Part shown: positions 29,700 to 38,305 of the stretch, piece after piece
How the letters are laid out: each line of letters begins with the position of its first letter
Numbering within the stretch: the stretch's first letter is position 1
Assembly: GCA_004322345.1 (NCBI GenBank)
Contig: SCTQ01000151.1
Coordinates: 1-48,160, forward strand
Source of the DNA: Aquabacterium sp.
GTDB taxonomy: Bacteria; Pseudomonadota; Gammaproteobacteria; Burkholderiales; Burkholderiaceae_C
Direction of reading: 5' to 3'
Length of the DNA: 48,160 nt
Position numbers and translations under genes: made by a program
The notes under the pieces: model-generated
What the model was told of the DNA's origin: nothing
Databases searched by the model: none
Seen by the model: only the letters and a program-made list of their open reading frames with translations

Positions 29700-29728
29700 A
29701 AAAAAAAGCCGGGCCCATCGGCCCGGCT
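29700..29728 (-). terminator. Strong Rho-independent terminator, minus strand
   Basis: Read on the minus strand, a 9-bp GC stem (AGCCGGGCC/GGCCCGGCT, loop GATG) runs into eight Ts. It ends transcription coming from above 29728, just before the CheB/CheR gene, so the CheB/CheR promoter must lie within about 50 bases or overlap it. There is no T run on the plus strand. Confidence 0.8.
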
Positions 29729-29744
29729 GAAGATTCCCCACTCT

Positions 29745-29762
29745 CTCTAGGAGTTCCTAGAG
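29745..29762. repeat. Perfect 18-bp palindrome beside the terminator
   Basis: CTCTAGGA and TCCTAGAG meet around a central GT. It lies 17 bases from the terminator stem, so a minus-strand transcript would end with two stacked hairpins. Confidence 0.5.
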
Positions 29763-29796
29763 TTCCGTCCCTGAAGTCGTCGCTGCCCTTGTCCCG

Positions 29797-30042
29797 TCAA
29801 CGCAGGCAGCGTTTGTTGTGCTCTCTGTAGAGCAGCAAGCGTTCCAGCGTGGGATGGGCTGTTTGGCTGAGCGCGCAGCACCGCGATGCAAGGCTCTGTT
29901 GCCGGGGTGCGCAGGTGTGCCCATGTGCTTGTTGATATTCGTGCAGCTTTGGTGACGCCTCCAGCGCTCGGGTGGCATGCAGCATCGGGTCGAGGAACTG
30001 CGCATGGACTTCGAGCGCCCTGCCTTTCGCGCGCCGCGTCAT
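29797..30042 (-). CDS. Doubtful small ORF before the minus-strand terminator
   Basis: The frame would encode 81 residues from an ATG at 30042 to a stop about 70 bases before the terminator. The product (containing LEVHAQFLDPMLHATRALEA and ending LERLLLYREHNKRC) is not obviously random, but its third codon positions are far less GC-rich than those of neighbouring genes and the ribosome site (AGGCGG) is too close. No family is recognised. It is listed only because a strong terminator implies that something is transcribed here. Confidence 0.2.
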   Translation of the reverse strand: MTRRAKGRALEVHAQFLDPMLHATRALEASPKLHEYQQAHGHTCAPRQQSLASRCCALSQTAHPTLERLLLYREHNKRCLR

Positions 30043-30053
30043 CCGCCTGAGCT

Positions 30054-30087
30054 GCGCGGGCCGCAGCAAGGGTGCTGCGGCCCGCGC
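30054..30087. repeat. Strong 15-bp GC hairpin upstream of the methyltransferase gene
   Basis: GCGCGGGCCGCAGCA (30054-30068) pairs perfectly with 30073-30087 around an AGGG loop. No T run follows on either strand. Confidence 0.5.
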
Positions 30088-30177
30088 GGGGTGCTGCTGC
30101 GCCTGCAGCGCGGCGCCGCTCCCATCGCTGGAACGGCAACTGCATTTCGTCTGCCTTCCTTGAAAAACGAGATCGCC

Positions 30178-30924
30178 TTGAATTTCTCCACCCTGTTCGG
30201 CGAAGGCGCCGACCGCTACGCCGCTGCCCGCCCGCTCTATCCCAAGGCCCTGTTCGACTACATCGCCACGCAGAGCCCGCGGCGCCTGGCCGCCTGGGAC
30301 TGCGGCACCGGCAACGGACAGGCCGCGATCGGGCTGGCCGGCTACTTCGAGCGGGTCGAGGCCACGGACATCAGCGCCGAGCAGATCGCCCGCGCCTTCG
30401 CCCATCCGCGCGTGCGCTACGGCGTGCAGCCGGCCGAGACCACCGACTTCGCCGATGCGCAGTTCGACGTCGTCAACGTCGGCCAGGCCCTGCACTGGTT
30501 CGAGCTGGACGCCTTCTGGGCCGAAGTGCGGCGCGTGCTCAAGCCCGGCGGGCTCTTCGTCGCATCCGGCTATCGCTGGTCGCAGGTGGAGCCCGGCATC
30601 GACGCGGTGATCCAGCGCGAGCTGCTCGACCTCATCCTGCCGTACTGGCCGCAGAACAACCGCCTGGTGTGGAACGGCTACCGCGACGTGACCTTCCCCT
30701 TCGAGCGCGTCTCCGCCCCTGCGCTGGAGATGGTCAACTTCTGGAACCTGGACCAGCTCTTCGACTACTTTCTCACCTGGTCCGGCACCCGCCTGGCGAT
30801 TGCCGAGCTGGGGCCGGAATTCGTCGAGCGCGCCAGGCAGGCGGTAGCCGGACCCTGGGGCGGCGCCGCGGTCAAGCGCGCCGTCGTGACGCCACTGGCG
30901 GTGCTGGCGGGCAGAAGGAACTGA
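30178..30924 (+). CDS. Class I SAM-dependent methyltransferase
   Basis: This 248-residue enzyme has a Rossmann-type methyltransferase fold. It starts NFSTLFGEGADRYAAARPLY after the initiator; motif I is AAWDCGTGNGQAAIGLA, motif II VEATDISAEQI, and the later FDVVNVGQALHWFE and VLKPGGLFVASGY fit the family of small-molecule methylases (UbiE/TAM-like). The likely start is TTG at 30178 because homologous proteins begin at this point; another TTG lies 18 bases earlier. The open frame reaches much further up but is non-coding in character. The substrate is unknown. Confidence 0.8.
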   Translation: MNFSTLFGEGADRYAAARPLYPKALFDYIATQSPRRLAAWDCGTGNGQAAIGLAGYFERVEATDISAEQIARAFAHPRVRYGVQPAETTDFADAQFDVVNVGQALHWFELDAFWAEVRRVLKPGGLFVASGYRWSQVEPGIDAVIQRELLDLILPYWPQNNRLVWNGYRDVTFPFERVSAPALEMVNFWNLDQLFDYFLTWSGTRLAIAELGPEFVERARQAVAGPWGGAAVKRAVVTPLAVLAGRRN

Positions 30925-30938
30925 GCGGAGCTGAAACC

Positions 30939-31616
30939 ATGGCCACCATCCTCATCAGCGGTGCCAACCGCGGCATCGGGCTGGAGCTGGCGCGGCTGTA
31001 CCTGTCGCGCGGCTTCGAGGTCGTCGCGGGCGTCCGCGACCCCGCATCGGCCCCGGCCGGCGCGCTTGCGGGCGCGACCGTGCTGGCGCTGGACGTGGCG
31101 AGCGACGAGTCCGTCGCCGCGCTGGCCGCGGCGTTGAAGGGGCGGCCGATCGACATCCTCGTCAACAACGCCGGTGTCATCGGCCCCCCGCGCCAGTCCT
31201 CGACCGACATGGACTTCGCCGGCTTCCTCGACACGCTGAACGTCAACACCGTGGCCCCGCTGCGCCTGACGCAGGCCTTGCTGCCCAACCTGCGCCTGTC
31301 GAAGCTGCGCCCACGCGTGGCGGTGCTGACCAGCCGCATGGGTTCGCTGAGCTCCGCCCAGTCCGACAGCCTGGCCTACCGCGCCTCCAAGGCCGCGGCC
31401 AACAAGGTCGTGCAGGGGCTGGCGACCGACCTCGTGTCCGACGGCATCGCGGTGGCGGCCATCCATCCCGGCTGGGTGCGCACGGACATGGGCGGCAGCG
31501 CGGCGGACATCGACGCCGCCACCAGCGTGCGCGGCATCGCCGCCGTGCTCGACGGGCTTGCGCTGGCCACCACGGGACGCTTCGTCGACCACGGCGGAAA
31601 CGAACTGCCGTGGTGA
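30939..31616 (+). CDS. Short-chain dehydrogenase/reductase (C-factor-like)
   Basis: This 225-residue SDR has ILISGANRGIGLELARLYLS for NAD(P) binding, ILVNNAGVIGPP, the catalytic Ser in VLTSRMGSLSS, and the Tyr/Lys pair in LAYRASKAAANKVVQ. The tail FVDHGGNELPW is typical of the C-factor-like group of SDRs. It lies 14 bases after the methyltransferase, with GGAG before the ATG, so both are probably one transcript. The substrate is not apparent. Confidence 0.88.
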   Translation: MATILISGANRGIGLELARLYLSRGFEVVAGVRDPASAPAGALAGATVLALDVASDESVAALAAALKGRPIDILVNNAGVIGPPRQSSTDMDFAGFLDTLNVNTVAPLRLTQALLPNLRLSKLRPRVAVLTSRMGSLSSAQSDSLAYRASKAAANKVVQGLATDLVSDGIAVAAIHPGWVRTDMGGSAADIDAATSVRGIAAVLDGLALATTGRFVDHGGNELPW

Positions 31617-31641
31617 CCGCGCTGGGCGCCGGGCGCGGTCC

Positions 31642-32220
31642 TCAGGCGGCCCGCACCTGCACCAGCTGCGGCGGCGTGCCGGTGCGATGGCGCAGCCAGG
31701 GCAGGGCTCGTTCCACCGCGAGGTCGATGCGCGCCTGCAGGCCGGCATCGGCCACCTGGTAGTCGCGGAACTCGGCGTCGGTGGCGAAGACGCCGATGGG
31801 CAGGGTCAGCGACTGGAAGAAGCTGAACAGCGGACGCAGGGCCTGCTCCAGCACCAGCGCATGGCGCGAGCTGCCGCCGGTAGCCGTCAGCAGCACCGGC
31901 ACGTCGATCAGGCCGTTCTGGTCCACCAGGTCGAAGAAATGCTTGAACAGGCCGGGATAGGAGGCACGGAAGGTCGGCGTGCCGACGATCAGCAGATCGG
32001 CCGATTCGACGGCGTCGAGCTGGGCCTGCACCGAGGCCGGCAGGGCGTCGCGGCGCAGTGTGCCGCCGATGAGCTGCGAGGTCTCGGCCAGTTCGATCAG
32101 CTCGACCTCGACGGCCTGCTTGCGCGCGATGCCATCCACCACGGCCTGCACCAGGGCGTAGGTGCGCGAGGGACGCTGCAGGCCACCGGAGACGGCGACG
32201 ACTTTGAAGGGCTGGCTCAT
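31642..32220 (-). CDS. msuE: NADPH-dependent FMN reductase, MsuE type
   Basis: This 192-residue flavin reductase supplies reduced FMN to two-component monooxygenases. It starts MSQPFKVVAVSGGLQRPSRT, the signature of MsuE/SsuE-type reductases with the flavin phosphate loop, and contains LLIVGTPTFRASYPGLFKHF and LLTATGGSSRHALVLE. MsuE normally supports methanesulfonate or alkanesulfonate desulfonation, but no msuD or ssuD partner is in view. AAGGA precedes the ATG. It diverges from the dehydrogenase at 32383. Confidence 0.82.
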   Translation of the reverse strand: MSQPFKVVAVSGGLQRPSRTYALVQAVVDGIARKQAVEVELIELAETSQLIGGTLRRDALPASVQAQLDAVESADLLIVGTPTFRASYPGLFKHFFDLVDQNGLIDVPVLLTATGGSSRHALVLEQALRPLFSFFQSLTLPIGVFATDAEFRDYQVADAGLQARIDLAVERALPWLRHRTGTPPQLVQVRAA

Positions 32221-32382
32221 GGATGTCCTTGTGGGGGTTCGGAGCGAGCCATCGATTAAGCCCTCGCGCCCGCGCCAAGGCCAATGCTCAACGCGCATGA
32301 GGTCAAGCGAAGCCCGCATGAATAGCCGGCTAGAACGGGTTACATAGTTGCAAGACACAGCGAAAGCCGATTGAATGCCGGG

Positions 32383-33357
32383 ATGATTTCCGCATCGCGC
32401 AAGCTTGCACTGGCCGTTCCCGTTTCCGAAGATTGGTTGTCGCGCCTGCGCGAAGCGCACCCCGGCTGGCAGATCCAGCCCTACGCCAAGGGCGCTCCGC
32501 TGCAGCAGCTGGCGGATGCCGAGGTGATCCTCGCCGGCTTCGCCGCTCCGCCCACCGATGCCCTGATGGATGCCGCGCCCAAGCTGCGCTGGATCCACAG
32601 CTACGGTGCCGGTGTCGACCGCGTGCTGACGCCGCGGCTGGCCTTCAGTGATGTGCAACTCACCAACAACAGCGGCGTGCACGGTCCCAACGTCGCCGAG
32701 CACGTGATGGCGCTGATGCTGAGCTTCGCGCGCGGGCTGCCGCAACTCATGCGTGCGCAGCAGGCGCGGCTGTGGCTGCAGGAAGGCGAGATCCGCGACC
32801 GCTTCGAGCTGGGCGGCCAGACCCTGGTGATCGTCGGCCTGGGCGCCATCGGCCGTGCGCTGGCGGTGCGGGCCCATGCCTTCGGTCTGAGGGTGATCGG
32901 CGTGCAGAGCACGCCCAAGCCCGCGCCTGCCGGTGTGGAGGAAATCGTGGGGGAGGCCCGGCTGGACGAGGTGCTGGCGCGCGCCGACCACGTGGCCGTG
33001 ATCCTGCCGCTGACGCCCGACACCCATGGCCTGTTCAACCATCCGCGCCTGTTCGGCATCAAGCGCGGCGCCTATTTCTACAACGTGGGCCGCGGCCAGC
33101 TCGTCGACCAGAACGCGCTGGTGGAGGCCCTGCACTGCGGCCACCTGGCCGGTGCCGGCATCGACGTCACCGATCCGGAGCCGCTGCCCTCGGAGTCGCC
33201 GCTGTGGACCCAGCGCAACGTGATCCTCACTGCGCACAGCGCGGGCAACACGCCGCACTACATGGAGCGGACCTTCGAGATCTTCAGCGACAACCTGCGG
33301 CTGTACGAAGCCGGGCTGCCGCTGAACAACCTCGTGGACAAGGCATTGGGCTATTGA
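32383..33357 (+). CDS. D-2-hydroxyacid dehydrogenase
   Basis: This 324-residue NAD(P)-dependent enzyme interconverts 2-oxoacids and D-2-hydroxyacids. The nucleotide-binding loop is VIVGLGAIGRALAV, the catalytic Arg lies in FYNVGRGQLVDQNAL, the Glu in DVTDPEPLPSESPLW, and the His in LTAHSAGNTPHYM. Start at ATG 32383; an in-frame TTG lies 12 bases upstream and the Shine-Dalgarno is weak for both. The 162-base divergent gap to msuE is lower in GC and probably holds both promoters. The substrate is not determined; glyoxylate, hydroxypyruvate and phenylpyruvate are all possible. Confidence 0.87.
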   Translation: MISASRKLALAVPVSEDWLSRLREAHPGWQIQPYAKGAPLQQLADAEVILAGFAAPPTDALMDAAPKLRWIHSYGAGVDRVLTPRLAFSDVQLTNNSGVHGPNVAEHVMALMLSFARGLPQLMRAQQARLWLQEGEIRDRFELGGQTLVIVGLGAIGRALAVRAHAFGLRVIGVQSTPKPAPAGVEEIVGEARLDEVLARADHVAVILPLTPDTHGLFNHPRLFGIKRGAYFYNVGRGQLVDQNALVEALHCGHLAGAGIDVTDPEPLPSESPLWTQRNVILTAHSAGNTPHYMERTFEIFSDNLRLYEAGLPLNNLVDKALGY

Positions 33358-33384
33358 CCTTCAAGGGGCCTGGGCGCCGGCGCG

Positions 33385-33825
33385 TCATCCATGCGCCGGC
33401 TTGATGGCCGTGGCGAAGATGCGGGCGAGTTCACCCTTGCCGTCTGCCGTGCGACATCGTTCTCCATTGGCGTCCCGCTCGGGGCGCAGCTCCAGCAGCA
33501 CGGGCTTCAGGCCGGTTTTGATCAACAGGGCCTCGACGTCCTGCACGCTCAGGCGCCGCTCGCCGCCGTGCTCGGCGGCGATGCCCAGCCGGCCCAAGGG
33601 GCGCAGCAGGCGGAAGATGTCCTTCAGCAGCCGGGCCGGATCGGCCAGCCCGTGCCAGCCTGCGTTCAGGTAGGCGACGTCGAAGGAGGTGGCCGGCAGG
33701 CCGCGCAGGTTGGATTCGGCTGCGGCGTCGAGCACGCGCTCGCCGGCGCTGACGTTCAGCGCGGCCAGCAGGGCGCGCGTGGCCTTCGTGCTCGGGGCCG
33801 TGGGATCGAGGGTCGACACGCTCAT
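33385..33825 (-). CDS. Methyltransferase-like protein lacking the SAM-binding loop
   Basis: This 146-residue protein keeps parts of a class I methyltransferase fold: ALNVSAGERVLDAAAESN where motif I should be, SFDVAYLNAGWHGLADPARL (motif IV region), and IFRLLRPLGRLGIAAEHGG (motif VI). The Gly-x-Gly-x-Gly loop and about 40 following residues are missing, so SAM binding is unlikely. It has a good ribosome site (GGAGAG) and ordinary codon use, so it may be an expressed protein with another role, not mere decay. It converges on the dehydrogenase gene. Confidence 0.6.
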   Translation of the reverse strand: MSVSTLDPTAPSTKATRALLAALNVSAGERVLDAAAESNLRGLPATSFDVAYLNAGWHGLADPARLLKDIFRLLRPLGRLGIAAEHGGERRLSVQDVEALLIKTGLKPVLLELRPERDANGERCRTADGKGELARIFATAIKPAHG

Positions 33826-34032
33826 CGTGAACTCTCCGTTCGAGGCGACATGGGCCTGAAGGTGCAGGCTTCATGCCATGCCGCGCCTACAAGGACAGGC
33901 GGTTCGGGACGGGTGGGGGCGTGCTACGCGTGCAGCAGGGTTGCTGCGCGCGCTGCTGCCCTTCGAGCAGAAGCGGGCCGCTGCCGCGGGCATGCGTCCT
34001 GCACCCTGGCTCCGGTTTTCCTGCCGCGCCCG

Positions 34033-35301
34033 ATGTCCCGCCCCCTCCCGCGATCAAGCCTGCCCACCTGGCTGGACCAGCAACGTTTCCTGCTGAGCTT
34101 CGTGCTGCTGAACGCGGCGGCGGGGCTGACCGTCGGCGTGGCCAAGGTGGCGACCTCGCTCTATGCGGTGGACCTGCAGGCAACGGCCGCGCAGCTGAGC
34201 CTGATCGCCGGTGCGCAGAGCTTCGGCGTGCTGCTGATGAGCCTGCCGGTGGGCATCCTGGTGGATCGCCACGGGCCGCTGCGGCTCTTCGGCTTCGGCA
34301 GCGTCTGCGCGGGTGTGCTCTACCTCTTCCTGCCGCTGGTGCACTCGGCCGTCTTCCTGGCGGTGGTCATCGCCGTCGCCAGCCTCTTCCTGCCGATGCG
34401 CTTCGTTTCCATCAGCGCGGTGCTGATGCAGGAACTGGAGCGCGTGGGGCCGGCGCGCGCGGGCTGGTTCCGCGGCTCCAGCCTGGTCGGCTTCCTGCTG
34501 CTGGGGCCCATGCTGGCAGTGGCGCTGCTGAAGCTGGTGGGCTTCGCCGGCACCTACTGGTTCGTCGCCGCGGGCTTCTTCGCCACCGCGTGGGCGGCGC
34601 GCTACGTCATGCGCGGCGAGCACGCGCAGCCCGCGCCACAACACACGACAGGCGAGCAGGGTGGATGGCGCCAGCTGCGCGCGCAACTGTCCCTGCTGCG
34701 GCACGATGCCGACCTGCGCTCCACCGGCATCGTCGAGTTCACCGGCCAGGCGGTGAACCAGTACTACAGCTTCTTCATCATCGTGACCGCCATCCACCAG
34801 TACCGCTTCAGCCCTGCCGACGCGGCGATGCTGGTGTCGGCCCAGGGCGGCAGCTACGTGTTCTCGCTGTTCGCGCTCGGCGGGCTGATGTACCGGCTGG
34901 GACAGGTGCGCTTCTTCCGCGTGAGCCAGGTGCTGGCTGCTGCCGCCTTGCTGCTGCTGGCCTGGACGCACTGGGCCGCGGGCCTGTGGGCCGGCGCGCT
35001 TCTGCTGGGCCTGGGGCTGGGCATGCAGCAGACGGTCAACATCACGCGCTTCGCCCTGGTCGGCGCACGGGCGGGCCGCGGCCGCGTGGCCGGCATCAAC
35101 GCCTTCGTCGGGCCGGCCGGTGGCCTGGTGGGGGGCATGCTGGGCGGCTGGGCCGGGCACTACCTGGGCCTGCAGGCGGTGTTCGCGCTGTTCGTGCCCG
35201 TCTTCCTGTGGTGGTCCGTGATGGCCGGGCGTCGCGCGCAGCCGCAGGCGCCCGCCGCCGAGTCCTTCCCCGCCGTCCCGATCCGCACGACCCCACCATG
35301 A
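34033..35301 (+). CDS. MFS transporter
   Basis: This 422-residue inner-membrane protein has about 12 TM helices of the major facilitator superfamily. The first half includes LNAAAGLTVGVAKVATSLYA, VGILVDRHGPLRLFGFGSV (the loop 2-3 motif with Asp-Arg), and the second half LLLGLGLGMQQTVNITRFAL and FVGPAGGLVGGMLGGWAG. The charged middle loop is near residue 195-215. The substrate is unknown. No clear Shine-Dalgarno precedes the ATG at 34033. Its stop overlaps the start of a second MFS gene, which is unusual and suggests joint transport. Confidence 0.85.
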   Translation: MSRPLPRSSLPTWLDQQRFLLSFVLLNAAAGLTVGVAKVATSLYAVDLQATAAQLSLIAGAQSFGVLLMSLPVGILVDRHGPLRLFGFGSVCAGVLYLFLPLVHSAVFLAVVIAVASLFLPMRFVSISAVLMQELERVGPARAGWFRGSSLVGFLLLGPMLAVALLKLVGFAGTYWFVAAGFFATAWAARYVMRGEHAQPAPQHTTGEQGGWRQLRAQLSLLRHDADLRSTGIVEFTGQAVNQYYSFFIIVTAIHQYRFSPADAAMLVSAQGGSYVFSLFALGGLMYRLGQVRFFRVSQVLAAAALLLLAWTHWAAGLWAGALLLGLGLGMQQTVNITRFALVGARAGRGRVAGINAFVGPAGGLVGGMLGGWAGHYLGLQAVFALFVPVFLWWSVMAGRRAQPQAPAAESFPAVPIRTTPP

Positions 35302-36641
35302 GCGCACCGCAGTCCCACGCCGCCGGCACACCCGAATCCAAGTGGGCGGTGCTGCGGCAACGCAATTTCGCCTGCTTCCTCGCCGCCAAGCTGCTGGCCG
35401 CGATGGCCATCCAGATGCAGAGCGTGGCCATCGGCTGGCAGGTCTATGCGTCCACCGGCAGCGTGCTGGACCTGGGCTGGATCGGGCTGGCGCAGTTCGC
35501 GCCTTTCTTCGCGCTGATCCTCGTCGCCGGCCATGCGGCCGACGTCGTCGACCGGCGCCGCATCATCATCGCCGGCTACGTCGTGGACGCGCTGTGCGCC
35601 GTGCTGCTGCTGGGCTACACCTTCTCCGGCCTGAAGGTGGTGTGGCCGGTGTTCGCGGTGCTGGTGCTGTTCGGCGCCGCGCGCGCCTTCATGATGACGG
35701 CCAGCCAGGCCATCCTCATCAACCTCGTGCCGCAGGCCGACTTCCGCCACGCGGTGGCGCTCAGCTCCTCGTCCTTCCACCTGGCCGTGATCCTGGGGCC
35801 GATGCTGGGCGGCCTGCTCTACTTGGTGAGCCCGGCCGCGGTCTACGCGGTGGTGGGCATCGCCCTGCTCGCGGCCGCGGTGCTGATGCTGATGACGCGC
35901 AGCGCGCAGCAGATCGGGGCGGGCGGCTCGGCCTCGCTGCAGTCGGTGTTCGAGGGGCTGCGCTTCGTGTGGTCGAAGCCGGTGGTGCTGGGCGCGATCT
36001 CGCTGGACCTCTTCGCCGTGCTCTTCGGCGGCGCCACCGCGATGCTGCCGGCCGTGGCCCGCGACGTGCTGCATGCCGACGCCAGCGCGCTGGGCCTGCT
36101 GCGCAGCGCCACCGCCATCGGCGCCGCGCTGACGGCCGTGGCCCTGGCCTTCCATCCGCTGGGCCGCCGCGTGGGCAGCTGGATGTTCGGCGGCGTGGCG
36201 GTCTTCGGCCTGGGCACCATCGTCTTCGGGCTGTCGCACACGCTGTGGATCTCGGTGGCGGCGCTGGCGGCGATGGGCGCGGGCGACATGGTCAGCGTCT
36301 ACATCCGGCACATCCTGGTCCAGCTGGAGACGCCGGACGCCATACGCGGCCGCGTCAGCGCGGTCAACGCCGTCTTCATCGGCGCGTCCAACGAGCTGGG
36401 CGAGTTCGAGTCCGGCGTCACCGCGCGCTGGTTCGGCCTCGTGCCCTCGCTGGTCATCGGCGGGCTGGCCACGCTCGGTGTCACCGTCGCCTGGATGGGC
36501 CTGTTCCCGGTGCTGCGCCGCATGGACCGCTTCCCGCACGAGCAGGCCTCCACGCCCGCGGTGCCCGAGGAATCGCCGGGCCTCGAGCCCGGTGGCGACG
36601 AGGTGACCGCGGCCCGCGTGGCCGTCAAGCCGGCGACCTGA
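35298..36641 (+). CDS. MFS transporter, EntS/MFS_3-like
   Basis: This 447-residue membrane protein has about 12 TM helices and the pattern of the MFS_3 exporter group (EntS-like): WAVLRQRNFACFLAAKLLAA, MQSVAIGWQVYASTGSVLDL, GHAADVVDRRRIIIAGYVVD, SSSFHLAVILGPMLGGLLY, and IRGRVSAVNAVFIGASNELG with FESG. Members export siderophores or drugs. The ATG lies on the stop of the preceding MFS gene (ATGA). The long hydrophilic C-terminus is cytoplasmic. The next gene, a dienelactone hydrolase, follows after 24 bases with its own CGGAG site. Confidence 0.87.
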   Translation: MSAPQSHAAGTPESKWAVLRQRNFACFLAAKLLAAMAIQMQSVAIGWQVYASTGSVLDLGWIGLAQFAPFFALILVAGHAADVVDRRRIIIAGYVVDALCAVLLLGYTFSGLKVVWPVFAVLVLFGAARAFMMTASQAILINLVPQADFRHAVALSSSSFHLAVILGPMLGGLLYLVSPAAVYAVVGIALLAAAVLMLMTRSAQQIGAGGSASLQSVFEGLRFVWSKPVVLGAISLDLFAVLFGGATAMLPAVARDVLHADASALGLLRSATAIGAALTAVALAFHPLGRRVGSWMFGGVAVFGLGTIVFGLSHTLWISVAALAAMGAGDMVSVYIRHILVQLETPDAIRGRVSAVNAVFIGASNELGEFESGVTARWFGLVPSLVIGGLATLGVTVAWMGLFPVLRRMDRFPHEQASTPAVPEESPGLEPGGDEVTAARVAVKPAT

Positions 36642-36665
36642 CCAGCATTCCAACCGGAGCCCATC

Positions 36666-37472
36666 ATGAGCAGCCAACCCACCTTCGCCCCGGCAGCCCA
36701 GCCGGTGCCGGACCATGTGATCACCACCGGCACGCAGGGCCTGGTCGCCGGCGAGATCCGCCTGCCCGCGCGCGACGTGGACCTGCCGGCCTACCGCGCC
36801 GCCCCCGCCGGCCCCGGCCCGCACCCGGTGGTGCTGGTGGTGCAGGAGATCTTCGGCGTGCACGAGCACATCCGCGACGTCACGCGCCGGCTGGCCAGGC
36901 TGGGCTACCTGGCCATCGCGCCCGAGCTGTATTTCCGGCAGGGCGACCCGTCGCAGGCCGCCTCCGTCGACGAGCTGCGCGAGCGCATCGTCTCCAAGGT
37001 GCCCGACGACCAGGTGCTGGCCGACCTGGACGCCGCGCTGGACTGGGCCGCGCGCAACGGCGGCGATGCGACCAAGCTTGCGGTCACCGGCTTCTGCTGG
37101 GGTGGCCGCATCACCTGGCTCTACGCCGCGCACCAGCCCAAGGTGAAGGCCGGCGTGGCCTGGTACGGCCGCCTGCTCGGCCCCACCAACGAACTGCAGC
37201 CGCGCCACCCCATCGACGTCGCCGGCCGGCTGCACGCGCCGGTCCTGGGCCTGTACGGCGGCCAGGACCAGGGCATCCCGCTGGAGCAGGTGCAGCGCTT
37301 CACCGCGGCGCTCAAGGAAAGCGGCAGCGCGTCCACGGTGCACGTCTATCCCGACGCGCCGCATGCCTTCTACGCCGACTACCGGCCCAGCTACCGGCCG
37401 GCGGAGGCGAAGGACGGCTGGGCGCGCCTGCAGGACTGGCTGAAGCAGCAGGACGTCACGCCCGCCGCCTGA
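36666..37472 (+). CDS. Dienelactone hydrolase family protein
   Basis: This 268-residue enzyme has the Cys-Asp-His triad of the family: Cys in [14 protein letters not shown], Asp in [10 protein letters not shown], His in [15 protein letters not shown]. The oxyanion and Glu region [20 protein letters not shown] is intact. Classical members open dienelactone in chloroaromatic breakdown, but no aromatic pathway genes are present; many family members act on other esters. It has no signal peptide. It may share a transcript with the two MFS genes. Confidence 0.87.
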   Translation: MSSQPTFAPAAQPVPDHVITTGTQGLVAGEIRLPARDVDLPAYRAAPAGPGPHPVVLVVQEIFGVHEHIRDVTRRLARLGYLAIAPELYFRQGDPSQAASVDELRERIVSKVPDDQVLADLDAALDWAARNGGDATKLAVTGFCWGGRITWLYAAHQPKVKAGVAWYGRLLGPTNELQPRHPIDVAGRLHAPVLGLYGGQDQGIPLEQVQRFTAALKESGSASTVHVYPDAPHAFYADYRPSYRPAEAKDGWARLQDWLKQQDVTPAA

Positions 37473-37479
37473 GCCGGGT

Positions 37480-38196
37480 TCAGGCCGCCTGGTGCGCGGC
37501 TGCTTCCACGCCCAGTGCGTCCAGCACGTGCCCGGCCACCAGGGCCGACGACTGCGGGTTCTGGCCGGTGATCAGCCGGCCGTCCACCACCGCAAAGGGC
37601 TGCCAGTCCGGCCCGCCCTGGAAGTCGCCACCCAGCTCGCGCAGGCGGGTCTCCAGCAGGAAGGGCATGGCGGCACTCAGGCCGACGGCCGCTTCCTCAG
37701 CGTCGGTGAAGGAATTGACCTTGCGGCCGAACACGATGGGCTTGCCGTCGGCACGCTTGGCGCTCACCAGCCCGGCCGCACCATGGCAGACCGAGGCCAC
37801 GATCCTGCCGGCGGCCCAGGCCTGTTCCACCACGCGCTGCACGCCGGCATCGTTCGGCAGGTCCCACATCGTCCCGTGGCCGCCGGGGAAGAAGACGGCG
37901 TCGTAGCCCGCCGCGTCCTTCACCTCGGACACCTGGGGCACGGACTTCAGAAGCGCCTGCAGTGCCTGGTCGGCGAGGAAGCGTTCGACCACCGCGTCGT
38001 TCTCGCCGCGGGGCTTCAGGCTGCCGGGATCGATGGGCACCGGCCCGCCGGCAGGCGACAGCACCTCCACCTCGACGCCGGCGTCGCGCAGGGCGTAATA
38101 CGGCGCGGCAAGCTCCTCGGCCCACAGGCCCGTGGTCTTGCCGGTGTCGCCCAGGCGGTCGTTGGACGTGACGATCATCAGGACTCGTTTGCTCAT
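37480..38196 (-). CDS. DJ-1/PfpI family protein (class I glutamine amidotransferase-like)
   Basis: This 238-residue protein has the nucleophile elbow SVCHGAAGLV (Cys about 141) and the family signs GLWAEELAAPYYALRDAGVE, DAVFFPGGHGTMWDLPN and TGQNPQSS. This group includes glutathione-independent glyoxalases (HchA-like), which convert methylglyoxal to lactate, and stress-linked deglycase candidates. The Glu near the N-terminus (AEEL) fits the usual second catalytic residue. It diverges from a LysR regulator, which probably controls it. Confidence 0.85.
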   Translation of the reverse strand: MSKRVLMIVTSNDRLGDTGKTTGLWAEELAAPYYALRDAGVEVEVLSPAGGPVPIDPGSLKPRGENDAVVERFLADQALQALLKSVPQVSEVKDAAGYDAVFFPGGHGTMWDLPNDAGVQRVVEQAWAAGRIVASVCHGAAGLVSAKRADGKPIVFGRKVNSFTDAEEAAVGLSAAMPFLLETRLRELGGDFQGGPDWQPFAVVDGRLITGQNPQSSALVAGHVLDALGVEAAAHQAA

Positions 38197-38234
38197 GAAA
38201 GGGCTCCTCGGGTGTTCATGCGTTGCGATGGGTC

Positions 38235-38295
38235 CAATGTAGGCTGTACCGCGGGATCGATAAACTGGCTCCGTGGAACTTCATTGATTACATTG
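38235..38295. promoter_or_regulatory. Possible split LysR operator between the PfpI and lysR genes
   Basis: CAATGTA (38235-38241) and TACATTG (38289-38295) form a 7-bp inverted repeat whose centres are 54 bases apart, about five helical turns. Such spacing suits a looping tetrameric regulator, but the match is short. Confidence 0.25.
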
Positions 38296-38305
38296 AGGAA
38301 AGGCC

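Larger units (their letters stand above)
29729..30177. other. 450-base stretch with hairpins and no secure gene
   Basis: Its base composition is lower in GC and codon-like periodicity is poor in every frame. It holds an 18-bp palindrome (29745), a weak minus-strand ORF (29797-30042), a 15-bp hairpin (30054) and the minus-strand terminator at its left edge. Upstream extensions of the methyltransferase frame also run through it but look non-coding. A short decayed gene or a small RNA ending at the terminator are both possible. Confidence 0.4.

Noticed and set aside
29977..30177. N-terminal extension of the methyltransferase reading frame
   Set aside because: The extension crosses a 15-bp hairpin and is rich in Arg, Gly and Pro without similarity to the family; known members start near NFSTLFGEGADRY.
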